DNA of 64,000 nucleotides from Corynebacterium sp. MSK297 (GCF_030232885.1 NZ_JASPGD010000009.1:1-64000), one strand, 5' to 3'; shown: positions 27,187 to 38,280, counted from the first letter of the stretch. Translations and numbers: made by a program. The notes: generated from the sequence alone by a model not told the origin.

Positions 27187-28103
27187 TGGCAGGACTATTT
27201 TCTTCCGAGACCACTGCAAACCAGAAGCGGAAAAATTTTCGTGAATCTCTGAATGCACCGCAGATCACTACGTTGCCGGGAGCCTTTAACCCGTTGACTG
27301 CGAAACTCATTGAAGACATTGGTGGCTTCTCGGGCGTTTATGTTTCCGGTGCTGTGCTTGCTAATGACCTTGGATTGCCAGATATTGGCTTGACGACGCT
27401 CACCGAGGTCGCACAGCGTTCTGGCCAGATCGCGCGGGCGACTGAGCTCCCGGTGCTGGTTGATGCTGATACCGGTTTTGGTGAACCCATGTCGGCAGCC
27501 CGCACGATCGCCGCGCTGGAAGACGCAGGACTGGCAGGTTGCCACCTGGAAGACCAGGTCAACCCGAAGCGCTGCGGACACCTGGACGGCAAAGAAGTTG
27601 TGTCGACGGAGTTGATGGTGCGCCGCATCTCAGCAGCTGTCGGCCAGCGGCGCGATGAAGATTTCGTGATCTGTGCCCGGACTGACGCCGCGGGGGTCAA
27701 CGGCATCGATGATGCTATTGATCGGGCGAAGGCCTATGCCGAAGCCGGGGCAGATCTGATTTTCACCGAGGCGTTGCGTACCACGGAAGACTTCGAGAAA
27801 TTCCGTGCGGCCGTCGACACGCCTTTGCTGGCGAATATGACGGAATTTGGCAAGACCGAGCTGCACAACGCTACAACGTTGGAATCCATTGGCTACAACG
27901 CCGTGATCTGGCCGGTTTCGTCGTTCCGGGTTGCTATGGGGGCGACCGAACGCTTCCTGCGCGACCTCAACGAGGGCGGCGACCAGAAATCCTGGTTGGA
28001 CGATATGCAGCACCGATCGCGGCTGTACGAACTCGTGCGCTACGAGGACTACAACGCTTTCGACCAAGACGTATTCACCTATTCACCGGAGCAGAACCTG
28101 TGA
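27186..28103 (+). CDS. prpB: 2-methylisocitrate lyase
   Basis: A 305-residue member of the isocitrate lyase/PEP mutase family that splits 2-methylisocitrate into succinate and pyruvate. Signatures: SGAVLANDLGLPDIGLTTL, LVDADTGFGEPMSAARTI (metal site) and LEDQVNPKRCGHLDGKEVV with the catalytic Cys in KRCGH. ICARTDAAGV and NMTEFGKTEL are also family-typical. Its start codon overlaps the prpD stop (TAATG). It is the second gene of the prpDBC operon. Confidence 0.96.
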   Translation: MAGLFSSETTANQKRKNFRESLNAPQITTLPGAFNPLTAKLIEDIGGFSGVYVSGAVLANDLGLPDIGLTTLTEVAQRSGQIARATELPVLVDADTGFGEPMSAARTIAALEDAGLAGCHLEDQVNPKRCGHLDGKEVVSTELMVRRISAAVGQRRDEDFVICARTDAAGVNGIDDAIDRAKAYAEAGADLIFTEALRTTEDFEKFRAAVDTPLLANMTEFGKTELHNATTLESIGYNAVIWPVSSFRVAMGATERFLRDLNEGGDQKSWLDDMQHRSRLYELVRYEDYNAFDQDVFTYSPEQNL

Positions 28104-28171
28104 TCTAAACGATCAACACGGCGTGCAGGTCAGCATCGCCGTTCTAGCAAAAGCTCAGGAAGGAGCTTGTA

Positions 28172-29323
28172 ATGACTACCAATTCTGAAATTCGTAAGGG
28201 CCTGTACGGGGTCGTGGCAGATTACACCGCGGTCTCGAAGGTAATGCCAGAGACCAACTCGTTGACTTATGCTGGCTATCCGGTGCAAGAGTTGGCGAAG
28301 CACTGCAGTTTTGAAGAAGTAGCCTATTTGCTGTGGAACGGTGAGCTACCTGACTCCGGGCAGCTGGAAGAATTTGCTGCTTCCGAGCGTGAATTACGCG
28401 GCCTGAGCGATGCAGAGATCAACTTGATTGAATCGATGCCGAAAGATGCCCACCCGATGGACACGCTGCGCACGTTTACTTCGTTCGTGGGGCAGTTCGA
28501 TGAACATTTCACACGCGATGCCGACCATATCCGTGAGATTGGGTTGCGTCTGCTCGCGAAATTCCCCACGGCAGTCGCATTGGATATCCGCCGCCGTAAG
28601 GGCAAAGGATATGTCGAGCCAGCAAAGGATAAAGGCTTCGCGGAGAACTTCTTGTGGATGGTTTTCGGTGATGACGATGATTCTCCCGCGTTGCAAAAAG
28701 AAGCCATTCAGGCTTTTGACCAGTCGTTGATTCTCTACGCTGAGCACTCTTTTAACGCCTCGACGTTTAGCTCGCGCGTGATTACCTCGACGACTTCCGA
28801 CGTATATTCTGCCGTCACCGGTGGTATTGGTGCGCTGAAGGGCCCACTGCACGGTGGCGCAAACGAAGCCGTGATGCACAATATGCTGGAGATTGGTGAT
28901 CCAGCTCAGGCAGAGGAGTGGTGCAAGAACCGCTTGGACAACAAGCAAGTGGTCATGGGGTTTGGGCACCGCGTGTATAAAACTGGGGACTCCCGCGTGC
29001 CGACGATGGAAGCCGCGTTCAAGAAGCTCGCGGCTAACACTCCTGGTGCGGACAAATGGGTCGAAATGTACGACATCATGGCCAAGACGATGGAAGAAAA
29101 CACGTCCATCAAGATCAAACCAAACCTGGACTTCCCAGCTGGCCCGGCCTATTACCTGCTGGGCCTGGAAATTGAGTTCTTCACCCCGATCTTTGTGATG
29201 GCTCGTATCACCGGCTGGACCGCTCACATTTTGGAACAGTACGAGAACAACTCCCTGATCCGGCCGCTGTCTGCCTACAACGGGCCGGAAGAACGCTCAG
29301 TGCCAGCTGCTCCAGCTGCTTAG
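28172..29323 (+). CDS. prpC: 2-methylcitrate synthase
   Basis: A 383-residue citrate synthase-family enzyme that condenses propionyl-CoA and oxaloacetate. It is shorter than GltA in this window and has the prpC-type N terminus (RKGLYGVVADYTAVSKVMPE). Catalytic motifs: GPLHGGANEAVMHNM, MGFGHRVYKTGDSR and PNLDFPAGPAYYLLGLEI, where the Asp motif reads LDFPAG instead of GltA's VDFYTG, a typical methylcitrate synthase difference. The ATG follows AGGAAGGAG. It is 68 bp after prpB and completes the operon. Confidence 0.95.
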   Translation: MTTNSEIRKGLYGVVADYTAVSKVMPETNSLTYAGYPVQELAKHCSFEEVAYLLWNGELPDSGQLEEFAASERELRGLSDAEINLIESMPKDAHPMDTLRTFTSFVGQFDEHFTRDADHIREIGLRLLAKFPTAVALDIRRRKGKGYVEPAKDKGFAENFLWMVFGDDDDSPALQKEAIQAFDQSLILYAEHSFNASTFSSRVITSTTSDVYSAVTGGIGALKGPLHGGANEAVMHNMLEIGDPAQAEEWCKNRLDNKQVVMGFGHRVYKTGDSRVPTMEAAFKKLAANTPGADKWVEMYDIMAKTMEENTSIKIKPNLDFPAGPAYYLLGLEIEFFTPIFVMARITGWTAHILEQYENNSLIRPLSAYNGPEERSVPAAPAA

Positions 29324-29367
29324 CAGACACTCTGCAGCTGCCCAGCAGAGGCTTGTAGTCTAGTAGC

Positions 29368-30381
29368 CTACAGCCCAAACTGCTTCGCGAGGTGCGCGTT
29401 ATCCTGTGCGAGTTTTAGCAACTCCTGCAGGGTGCGCGCACCTTGTTGTAGTGCAGGGTCGGAACTAAGTTTCTGCAATTCGGCAGCGCTAGGGATTACG
29501 TTTGAGCTGCCTGGGATAGCAGGGGAAGGGCCCGGCTGGCCAGGCTGTTGGCCCTGTGGGCGCGCCTGGTTGTTGCCGTTGCTCTGGTTCTTCTGTGCGC
29601 CCTGACCAGCACCCGAAGGAACGCCTGGCTTCCATTGGCCCCAATCCCGGGCATAGACGTTGTTGATGTCGCAGACCACACCGCCGATGGTTTGCTGCTT
29701 ATTCTGCGGCAGCTGATGAATCGTGGTGCGCGGGTGAATCTTGCCGCCCGAGCCCCAGTCATGCATCCAGAAATACGATCCGATGCCGTCTGCGATGGCC
29801 CAGTCGATGACGTTGTAGTTGCCGTAGATTCCGGCGGAATAACCGGATGCTTTCAGCAAAGCTTCGAAGGCCCGTAGGTAGGGTGCGATCAAAGAATCGT
29901 ATTGCGCGCGGGTGGGATTGTCGTCAATCGCGATATAGATAGGACGGCCGGTGGGACCACCTGCGCTGCGGTGCAGCGCGATTGCTTTTGGTGCGTGCGT
30001 CGCAGCGCCCAAAGCTCCCTGTTTCCAGTCCGCGGTTTCGGCGCGGCCGAATTGATATACCGAGGCGGTTTCCAGGCCGAGTGCTGCCAGGTTGGTGGTT
30101 TCGGTAGCGCTGACGGGTTTACCAAGCATCCAATCTGCACCGGGGCGGCGCTCCGATACGTAACGCACGGCGCCGAGGAATCCACCGTCTTTAATGGAAC
30201 GTGCCGACGGTACACCGGCTGCGTAGTCCAGTACTCGGCCCACAACCGGGCCAGGGCCGTTCGCCGCTGCAGCACGTGGGGCGGTAATGCCGGTGCCAGC
30301 GGTGGCGAAGGCACCAGCAATCGCGAGGGCGCCGGTGGTGCGGAATAAGGAACGTCGGCTGAAATTGCGCGGGCTATTCAT
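29368..30381 (-). CDS. Tat-exported DUF1906 protein (Rv2525c-like glycoside hydrolase fold)
   Basis: A 337-residue secreted protein. The N terminus (MNSPRNFSRRSLFRTTGALA) is a clear twin-arginine signal with cleavage near APRAAAANG. The mature domain (about residues 45-245) is a DUF1906 / Rv2525c-like TIM-barrel resembling glycoside hydrolase family 25: LDYAAGVPSARSIKDGGFLG, AVRYVSERRPGADW, IYIAIDDNPTRAQYD, YSAGIYGNYNVIDWAIADG and GGVVCDINNVYARDWGQW, with acidic residues at strand ends. A Gln/Asn/Pro-rich linker and a helical C-terminal tail follow. Cell-wall action is inferred; mycobacterial Rv2525c is a Tat substrate linked to cell-wall stability. It converges with prpC. Confidence 0.85.
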   Translation of the reverse strand: MNSPRNFSRRSLFRTTGALAIAGAFATAGTGITAPRAAAANGPGPVVGRVLDYAAGVPSARSIKDGGFLGAVRYVSERRPGADWMLGKPVSATETTNLAALGLETASVYQFGRAETADWKQGALGAATHAPKAIALHRSAGGPTGRPIYIAIDDNPTRAQYDSLIAPYLRAFEALLKASGYSAGIYGNYNVIDWAIADGIGSYFWMHDWGSGGKIHPRTTIHQLPQNKQQTIGGVVCDINNVYARDWGQWKPGVPSGAGQGAQKNQSNGNNQARPQGQQPGQPGPSPAIPGSSNVIPSAAELQKLSSDPALQQGARTLQELLKLAQDNAHLAKQFGL

Positions 30382-30536
30382 CGAGATTTCTCCAATCAGG
30401 AATAAACATTCGCCACAACAATAACAGTAGTAACAGAAGTTTCGGGGTTAAAACGCGAATATTGGCGCACTAAGTTGTGCGATACCAGACTTGGGAGGCG
30501 GGATGAAGATAAAGAATCCCAGAGAAAAAGAAAATG

Positions 30537-30609
30537 TGCCCCAGAGAAGATTCGAACTTCCGACACCGGCTTTAGGAGAGCCGTGCTCTATCCCCTGAGC
30601 TACTGGGGC
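30537..30609 (-). tRNA. tRNA-Arg (anticodon CCT)
   Basis: The minus strand folds into a full cloverleaf of 73 nt: acceptor GCCCCAG/CTGGGGC plus discriminator A, D-stem GCTC/GAGC, anticodon stem CGGCT/AGCCG with loop CTCCTAA (anticodon CCT at the centre), and T-arm GGAAG-TTCGAAT-CTTCT. CCA is not encoded. It reads AGG codons. It lies between the DUF1906 gene and the mrx1 gene; I saw no integrase or duplicated 3' end suggesting an attachment site. Confidence 0.96.
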
Positions 30610-30725
30610 CAACACTGGCCGGTCATCCCCGGCCAGCCATTAGCTTAGCGCACGTGAAAAATCCGGGCGAATGCACCGGTGTGCCGCCGGCGCAAGCCAC
30701 ACTCTTCGCGGCAGGCAGTAAAATT

Positions 30726-31013
30726 TTAGCCTTGGAGTTCTTCCAGCTTCTTCGCTACGTCACCGGCAGGTGGGTTGGTCATTGAGGAGCCGTCGGAAAA
30801 CAGCACCGTTGGGATGATGCGGTTGCCGTCGTTGACAGACTCGATCCACGGGTTGGCGTTTTTGGCTTGGCCTTCTTCCGAGTCTGGATCGATCACCGCA
30901 AATGGGGTGCCGTTGGCTTCCAAATCACCGATCAGCTTGCGGCAAAACGGGCACCAGCTGGCAGCGAAGACGGTGACATCGTGGGAGGTTTCTGGGGTTT
31001 GTACGTCAGACAT
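30726..31013 (-). CDS. mrx1: mycoredoxin (glutaredoxin-like, mycothiol-dependent)
   Basis: A 95-residue thioredoxin-fold protein. The active site is Cys21-Pro-Phe-Cys24 (VFAASWCPFCRKL), and the cis-proline motif is RIIPTVLF. Corynebacterial Mrx1 of the same size and position reduces mixed disulfides with mycothiol; here the second active-site spacer is Phe, where CPYC is common. Its start codon directly abuts the folA stop codon with no gap, so it is the last gene of a cysQ-thyA-folA-mrx1 group. It acts in the cytoplasm in redox repair. Confidence 0.9.
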   Translation of the reverse strand: MSDVQTPETSHDVTVFAASWCPFCRKLIGDLEANGTPFAVIDPDSEEGQAKNANPWIESVNDGNRIIPTVLFSDGSSMTNPPAGDVAKKLEELQG

Positions 31014-32401
<1,388 letters not shown>

Positions 32402-32499
32402 GGGCCATAGTTTACTAGCGTGTGGCCAGGCCGTGTGCTCTCAATAGATCCACCGCTCGTGCGCAGCAGACCCACCGCTCATGCGACGCCGACAACATC

Positions 32500-33258
32500 T
32501 CAATAGCTGCCGTTGGCTGCCTGGTAGTCCGCGATATGTCCGAGCATGTCGTCGGCAAGCTCTTTGCGGCAGATCAACAAATCTGGAATATAGGTATCGG
32601 CTCGGTTGAACCGGTGCTGTGAACCGTCCAAGCGGCTGACGTGCAAACCGGCAGCCTGCGCCACACCGACTGGGGCAGCCTGATCCCATTCGAACTGTCC
32701 GCCGGAATGGATATACGCGTCGACGTCGCCAAGCAGTACTTTCATTGCTTTTGCCCCGGCAGAGCCCAGCCGTACGGTCTCTAGGTCCATGTGCTTGCCG
32801 ACGTAGTCAGCAATTTCTGGCGGGCGGTTGCGCGACACCACGATGCGCCGTGAAAACGGGCCGGATACCGCGCGGACATCTGACGAGCGGAACACCACTC
32901 CGAGATCCGGCAGTCCGACGGCAGCATGCAATGGCACCCCGTCTTCGACCAACGCGATATGCACCGCCCAATCTTGCCGCCCAGTGGCAAACTCCTTCGT
33001 GCCATCCAACGGGTCGACGATCCAGACGCGTCTTTTCTGTAGCCGCTCGGGATTATCCTTGGCTTCTTCCGATAAAAAGCCGTCGTCTGGGCGGTGTTGC
33101 GCGAGCACGCGTGCGATCCAATTTTGCGCCAGCTCGTCGCCAGCCTCGGCGAGTTCCTTATCGCGCAGCAAACCAACCCCGCGGATCCCTTTGAGGATTT
33201 CCCCGGACCCTTGGGCTAAAAGGTTGGTCAGCCGGACATCTGATAACGCGCCTGTCAT
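32500..33258 (-). CDS. cysQ: inositol monophosphatase-family 3'-phosphoadenosine phosphatase
   Basis: A 252-residue magnesium-dependent phosphatase of the CysQ type, which removes the 3' phosphate of PAP/PAPS and so protects sulfur assimilation. Metal-binding motifs are present: DGFLSEEAKDNPERLQ (Glu), WIVDPLDGTKEFATGRQDWA (the Asp-Pro-Leu-Asp-Gly core) and QFEWDQAAPVGVAQAAG. The ATG at 33258 was chosen; upstream codons in the same frame overlap the divergent lhr gene and do not resemble the family. It is divergent from lhr with only 30 bp between starts, so the two promoters overlap. Confidence 0.88.
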   Translation of the reverse strand: MTGALSDVRLTNLLAQGSGEILKGIRGVGLLRDKELAEAGDELAQNWIARVLAQHRPDDGFLSEEAKDNPERLQKRRVWIVDPLDGTKEFATGRQDWAVHIALVEDGVPLHAAVGLPDLGVVFRSSDVRAVSGPFSRRIVVSRNRPPEIADYVGKHMDLETVRLGSAGAKAMKVLLGDVDAYIHSGGQFEWDQAAPVGVAQAAGLHVSRLDGSQHRFNRADTYIPDLLICRKELADDMLGHIADYQAANGSY

Positions 33259-33288
33259 GCCCCATACTGTAGCCGTAGAGTAGTCATC

Positions 33289-36200
33289 ATGTCCGATGAC
33301 GTCCTGTCCCGTTTCAGCCCGCCGGTAGCAAGCTGGTTTCGTGAAGTTTTTGCGCAGCCCACCGACGTCCAGCGCCAAGCCTGGCAGGCGGTCTCGGAAG
33401 GGAAAAACGCGCTGGTGGTGGCGCCGACTGGTTCCGGTAAAACCCTGGCGGCGTTTTTGTGGGCTCTTAACGGGTTGAGCACTGCTGGTGGGCAGTTAAC
33501 CCTGCCGGTCGCAGACACGAAGACATCGCTTGCCGACGCCGACAAGCCCGGGGGCTCCGAAACGCCCGGGAAAGCCGACGAGCCCGATGGCGCTTCTAAG
33601 TCCGGGATCGCAGCTAAGCCCGGCGTCACAGTGCTGTATATTTCTCCGCTGAAAGCCCTGGGTGTGGACGTCGAACGAAACTTGCACGCCCCGCTGACAG
33701 GCATCGGCCGCGTCGCACAGCGCATGGGCCACGATGTGCCGTCGGTCAGCGTCGGTGTGCGCAGTGGTGATACCCCGCAAGCAGAACGAGCCCGCCAGCT
33801 ACGCCGCCCGCCGGATATTTTGATCACCACCCCAGAATCGGCTTATCTCATGCTCACAGGCAAAGCCGCGGGCATTCTTTCTACCGTCACCACCGTCATC
33901 GTGGACGAAATCCACGCGCTAGCAGGTAGTAAGCGCGGTGTACACCTGGCGTTGACGCTGGAACGCTTGGCACGTGTGGCTGGCGACCCGCAACGTATCG
34001 GGCTGTCGGCTACGGTGCGCCCGATCGAGACCGTGGCGCAGTTTCTCGGGGGCGACCGTGAGGTAGAAATCGTCGCCCCGCCAGCGAAAAAATCGTGGGA
34101 GCTGGCCGTGCGGGTGCCGGTGGACAACATGGCGGATCTGCCGGTGCCGGAACAGGCCTCCACGATCGGGGAGATGACCGTGGACGATCCGCTGGGCTTG
34201 AGCAGCGGTGGCGCACCCGGTGCGGGCAACGGTGCGGCGGACAACGGTGCGGCGGGGGCCGGAGAGGAGACACCGTCTTTTGCGAGCGATTCCGCCTTGC
34301 CGACGGCGAAATCCATCTGGCCACATATTGAAGCCGAGCTCTACCAGACCATCATGGGGCAAAATTCCACTTTGGTGTTCGTCAACTCCCGGCGGACCGC
34401 AGAACGGCTGACCTCGCGGATCAACGAGCTATATGCCGCTGAGCATGCCCCGGAATTGCTGTCGGCGCCCACGCGCCGGGATCCCGCGCAATTGATGAAG
34501 CACACCGATACCGCCGGTGCCGCCGCATCGGTGATTGCCCGCGCGCACCATGGTTCAGTCTCGAAAGACGAGCGCGCCCAGACAGAATCACTGCTCAAGC
34601 AAGGTGCGTTGAAAGCCGTGGTGGCTACCAGCTCGCTGGAACTTGGCATTGATATGGGGGCAGTCGACCAGGTGGTGCAAGTAGAATCTCCGCCGTCGGT
34701 GGCTTCTGCGCTGCAGCGAGTCGGGCGCGCAGGCCATAGCGTTGGTGCGGTATCTCGGGGGGATTTTTACCCGAAACATCGCGCGGATTTGGTGCAAACT
34801 GCGGTGACCGTCGGCAGGGTGCAACCCGGTTTGATTGAAAAGATCCATGTTCCGCGCAACCCGCTGGACGTGTTGGTGCAACAGACCATCGCTGCGGTGG
34901 CGGTAGAAGACCTCGACGTCGACGAGTGGTTTTCCACTATTTGCCGCGCCTACCCGTACCGGGACTTGGACCGCGACGTCTATGACTCCGTGCTGGATTT
35001 AGCCAGTGGAATCTATCCCAGCACCGATTTCGCAGAGCTCAAACCCCGGATCGTTGTTGATCGAGTCGACAACACCTTGTCCGCCCGGCCAGGGTCACAG
35101 CGCGTGGCCGTCACCAGTGGCGGTACCATCCCGGACCGCGGCATGTTTGGCGTCTTTTTGGCTGGTACGACGGGGGATTCCACGGGCGCGGCTGGCACCG
35201 GTGCCAGTGGAGCTGGCAAACCTATCCCGCGCCGGGTCGGTGAGCTCGATGAGGAAATGGTCTACGAATCCCGCGTGGGCGACGTATTCACCCTGGGGGC
35301 AAGTAGCTGGCGCATCGAAGACATCACTCGTGATCAGGTGCTGGTTACCCCTGCCCCGGGCCATACCGGACGTCTGCCGTTTTGGAGCGGCGATCAATTA
35401 GGCCGCCCCTACGAGCTCGGCCTGGCTCTGGGGGCTTTTCGACGCCATGCCCACCGTGAGCGTGACAAAGCCTTAGCTGACTTGCCGCTGGAAGAGCGCG
35501 CACGCACCAACCTGCTGGGCTATCTGGATGAGCAGTACGAGTCCACCGGGTTGATCCCGGATGAGAAAACACTGGTCCTGGAGCGTTTCCGCGATGAACT
35601 GGGGGATTGGCGCGTCGTCTTGCACACCCCGTTTGGCCGCGGCGTGAATGCTGCGTGGGCGCTGGCGGTAGGCGCGCGGATTGCAGAAAACACCGGCATG
35701 GACGCCCAAGCTGTCGCTGGTGATGACGGCATCGTGTTGCGCGTGCCGGAAGGCGACCACGATCCCGATGCTTCGTTATTTATTTTTGACGACGATGAAA
35801 TCGAAGAAATCGTGACTACCCAGGTGGGCAATTCGGCGCTGTTTGCCTCACGGTTTCGCGAATGCGCGGCCCGTGCGTTGTTGTTGCCCCGGTATGACCC
35901 GGGCAAGCGCGCACCGCTGTGGCAACAGCGACAAAAAGCCGAGCAACTGCTTGATGTAGCCCGCAAGTACCCGTCATTTCCCATCATCCTGGAAACCGTG
36001 CGTGAATGCTTGCAAGATGTCTATGACCTGCCAGCCTTGCATGAGGTCACCCGGTCGATTGCTCAGCGCACCATCCGCATCGCGGAAGTTACAACCGAGC
36101 AGCCGTCGCCGTTTTCCTCGTCGCTATTGTTCAATTACACCGGCGCATTCATGTACGAAGGCGATAGCCCGCTGGCGGAAAAGCGCGCTGCTGCGCTGTC

Positions 36201-38223
36201 ACTGGACCCGAGTTTGTTGGCAAAGCTGTTGGGCACCGTGGAGCTGCGGGAATTGCTGGACCCCGATGTCATCGTGGAGGTGCACCAAGCCCTGCAGCAC
36301 ACCACCCCGGAGCGTCGGGCACACACAGCCGAACAACTCGCCGATATACTGCGCCGGATTGGCCCGATCCCGGTTGACCAACTCGCCGAGCATGCCGAGA
36401 TCTCCCTGGAACAGGCCCAACGCGAACTGGGTGCGCGCGTGATGGTGCTGCGCATGGTCGGGCACGACCACCTAGCACAGAGCAACGATGCAGCATTATT
36501 GCGCGATGGTTTGGGCATCCCGGTGCCACCCGGGATACCCGCACAAACAGAAACTATCGACGATGCGCTAGCACAACTACTGAAACGCTGGGCGCGCTCG
36601 CGCGGGCCGTTCGTGTTGCGCGATGCCGCGGATGCCTTCGGAATCAGCATTTCCAGCGCCTGGCATATCGTGCAAACACTTTCCGGCAGCGGCGAATTGG
36701 TAGAAGGTCACTACCGCCAAGGCATCGACGAACTGGAGTATTGCGCAGCCGGGGTACTCAAACGGATCCGTTCGCGCTCACTAGCGGCAGCTCGTAAGGC
36801 GCTGCGCCCGGTTAGCGCGTCCGGCTTCGCACGCTTTTTGCTCAGCTGGCACCAGATCACCGATGCACCGTCCGGATTAGGCGAGGAGGATGCAGTATTT
36901 GCCGCCATCGAACAGCTAGCCGGGGTACGCCTGCCAGCCAGCGCCTGGGAACAATTGGTGTTGCCTGCCCGCGTGCCAGGCTACAGCCCGCGGTTTTTGG
37001 ATGAGCTGACTAGTAATGGTGAAGTCTTGATCCGCGGGGTGGGCCAAGCCGGGCGCAACGATCCATGGATTATGCTGCTGCCCGCCGAGTACGCCGCCCA
37101 ACTCGCCCCGTTGGACGACGAACCATCCGATACGTCTGGGTTGACGCAAGTGCAAGAAGCCATCGTGGTGGTTCTGAGCAATGGCGGCGGCTATTTATTT
37201 GCCGACATTGTCGAACAGGTAAACCGCGCCGGGACGCTGAGTTTCGATGATCATTCTGCACACAGCACGCAGACAAAGCAGCAATTCACCAGCGAGACCG
37301 TGCGCGCGGCACTGTGGGAATTAGTCGATCTGGGAATGGTGAGTCCGGATAGTTTTACGCCATTGCGCACGCGGTTAGCCGGTGGGGCAAGCCGGGCGCA
37401 CAAGGCAAAACGGCAACCGCGGCGTTCGCGGCTGCGGATGGGGCGTACTAGTTTTGCTACCAGCCAGTATGCGCGTTCCGGTCAGTCCACACCGCCGGAT
37501 ATGGTCGGGCGGTGGGCGCTTTCGGTGCAGCCGGATCGCGACGCCACTGCGCGTTCGGTTGCCCAAGGAGAAGCATGGCTGGATCGTTATGGGGTGCTTA
37601 CCCGGGGAAGCGTGGTCGCCGAGGGCGTCACCGGTGGATTTGCCTTGGCTTATAAAGTGCTCAGTGAGTTTGAAGCCGCGGGAAAGGCCCAGCGTGGGTA
37701 CTTCGTTGAAGGGCTGGGTGCCGCGCAATTTTCTACGCCGTCTGTGGTAGACCGGTTGCGTGGTGCCGATGATGCCCCGGATGTGCACGGGTGGCCTTCC
37801 GGCACCACAGACCCAGATGTCGTCGTTCTTGCTGCGACCGATCCAGCTAACCCCTATGGTGCTGCTGTGGATTGGCCGCACACTGATGGGGCTGCACAAG
37901 TTGCCAGTGACTCACGGCCGGGTGCGCGGCCTGCACGGTCTGCCGGGAGCCTAGTGGTGCTTGCCGACGGCGTGTGTTTGGCGCACTTAAGCCGCGGTGG
38001 GAAAACGGTGACCACGTTTTTCGACGCACTCCCGGAAGGCATCGATGCCGATCCGGCACAGTTGCTTGTCGACGCTGTGCATGCTGCGCTAGATGCGGAA
38101 TGGATCCGCCCGCTGACCATTGAAAAGGCGAACGGCGTGGCCATCCTGGGAACCCCATTAGCTGTAGCGATGCGCGAATACGGCGCTAAACTCAGCCCGA
38201 AGGGCCTGCGTCTTAGCAGGTGA
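33289..38223 (+). CDS. lhr: Lhr-type large ATP-dependent helicase
   Basis: A 1644-residue superfamily 2 helicase of the Lhr family, involved in DNA repair in mycobacteria. Motif I is APTGSGKT (residues 45-52), motif II DEIH near residue 206, motif III GLSATVRPIETV, and the RecA2 motifs are ATSSLELGIDMGAVDQVVQV and QRVGRAGHSVGAVSRG. The winged-helix, beta-barrel and C-terminal Lhr domains continue to the end. Two low-complexity insertions break the catalytic core: an Asp/Lys/Gly/Pro-rich stretch before ISPLKALGVD (about 73-112) and a Gly/Ala/Asn-rich stretch around 290-340. It is longer than the roughly 1500 residues I recall for mycobacterial Lhr. A TGA stop begins a tandem repeat. Confidence 0.93.
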   Translation: MSDDVLSRFSPPVASWFREVFAQPTDVQRQAWQAVSEGKNALVVAPTGSGKTLAAFLWALNGLSTAGGQLTLPVADTKTSLADADKPGGSETPGKADEPDGASKSGIAAKPGVTVLYISPLKALGVDVERNLHAPLTGIGRVAQRMGHDVPSVSVGVRSGDTPQAERARQLRRPPDILITTPESAYLMLTGKAAGILSTVTTVIVDEIHALAGSKRGVHLALTLERLARVAGDPQRIGLSATVRPIETVAQFLGGDREVEIVAPPAKKSWELAVRVPVDNMADLPVPEQASTIGEMTVDDPLGLSSGGAPGAGNGAADNGAAGAGEETPSFASDSALPTAKSIWPHIEAELYQTIMGQNSTLVFVNSRRTAERLTSRINELYAAEHAPELLSAPTRRDPAQLMKHTDTAGAAASVIARAHHGSVSKDERAQTESLLKQGALKAVVATSSLELGIDMGAVDQVVQVESPPSVASALQRVGRAGHSVGAVSRGDFYPKHRADLVQTAVTVGRVQPGLIEKIHVPRNPLDVLVQQTIAAVAVEDLDVDEWFSTICRAYPYRDLDRDVYDSVLDLASGIYPSTDFAELKPRIVVDRVDNTLSARPGSQRVAVTSGGTIPDRGMFGVFLAGTTGDSTGAAGTGASGAGKPIPRRVGELDEEMVYESRVGDVFTLGASSWRIEDITRDQVLVTPAPGHTGRLPFWSGDQLGRPYELGLALGAFRRHAHRERDKALADLPLEERARTNLLGYLDEQYESTGLIPDEKTLVLERFRDELGDWRVVLHTPFGRGVNAAWALAVGARIAENTGMDAQAVAGDDGIVLRVPEGDHDPDASLFIFDDDEIEEIVTTQVGNSALFASRFRECAARALLLPRYDPGKRAPLWQQRQKAEQLLDVARKYPSFPIILETVRECLQDVYDLPALHEVTRSIAQRTIRIAEVTTEQPSPFSSSLLFNYTGAFMYEGDSPLAEKRAAALSLDPSLLAKLLGTVELRELLDPDVIVEVHQALQHTTPERRAHTAEQLADILRRIGPIPVDQLAEHAEISLEQAQRELGARVMVLRMVGHDHLAQSNDAALLRDGLGIPVPPGIPAQTETIDDALAQLLKRWARSRGPFVLRDAADAFGISISSAWHIVQTLSGSGELVEGHYRQGIDELEYCAAGVLKRIRSRSLAAARKALRPVSASGFARFLLSWHQITDAPSGLGEEDAVFAAIEQLAGVRLPASAWEQLVLPARVPGYSPRFLDELTSNGEVLIRGVGQAGRNDPWIMLLPAEYAAQLAPLDDEPSDTSGLTQVQEAIVVVLSNGGGYLFADIVEQVNRAGTLSFDDHSAHSTQTKQQFTSETVRAALWELVDLGMVSPDSFTPLRTRLAGGASRAHKAKRQPRRSRLRMGRTSFATSQYARSGQSTPPDMVGRWALSVQPDRDATARSVAQGEAWLDRYGVLTRGSVVAEGVTGGFALAYKVLSEFEAAGKAQRGYFVEGLGAAQFSTPSVVDRLRGADDAPDVHGWPSGTTDPDVVVLAATDPANPYGAAVDWPHTDGAAQVASDSRPGARPARSAGSLVVLADGVCLAHLSRGGKTVTTFFDALPEGIDADPAQLLVDAVHAALDAEWIRPLTIEKANGVAILGTPLAVAMREYGAKLSPKGLRLSR

Positions 38224-38280
38224 CTGAGCCAGTGACTGAGCCAGTGACTGGGCCAGTGACTGAGCCAGTGACTGGGCCGG
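38221..38280 (+). repeat. five-copy 12-bp tandem repeat starting at the lhr stop codon
   Basis: Exactly 60 bp made of five units of TGACTGAGCCAG; copies 3 and 5 have TGACTGGGCC and the last ends in GG. The lhr stop codon (TGA, 38221-38223) is the first triplet of the first unit, so each unit carries a further in-frame TGA. The repeat ends 38 bp before the nei-type start codon. Confidence 0.95.

Noticed and set aside
30537-30609. tRNA-Arg as a mobile element attachment site
   Set aside because: No integrase, no duplicated tRNA 3' end and no foreign-looking genes on either side; neighbours are core genes.
38221-38280. CRISPR-like array
   Set aside because: The units are only 12 bp, contiguous and without spacers; it is a simple tandem repeat. 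The 15-bp repeats at 42715-42803 are coding repeats.
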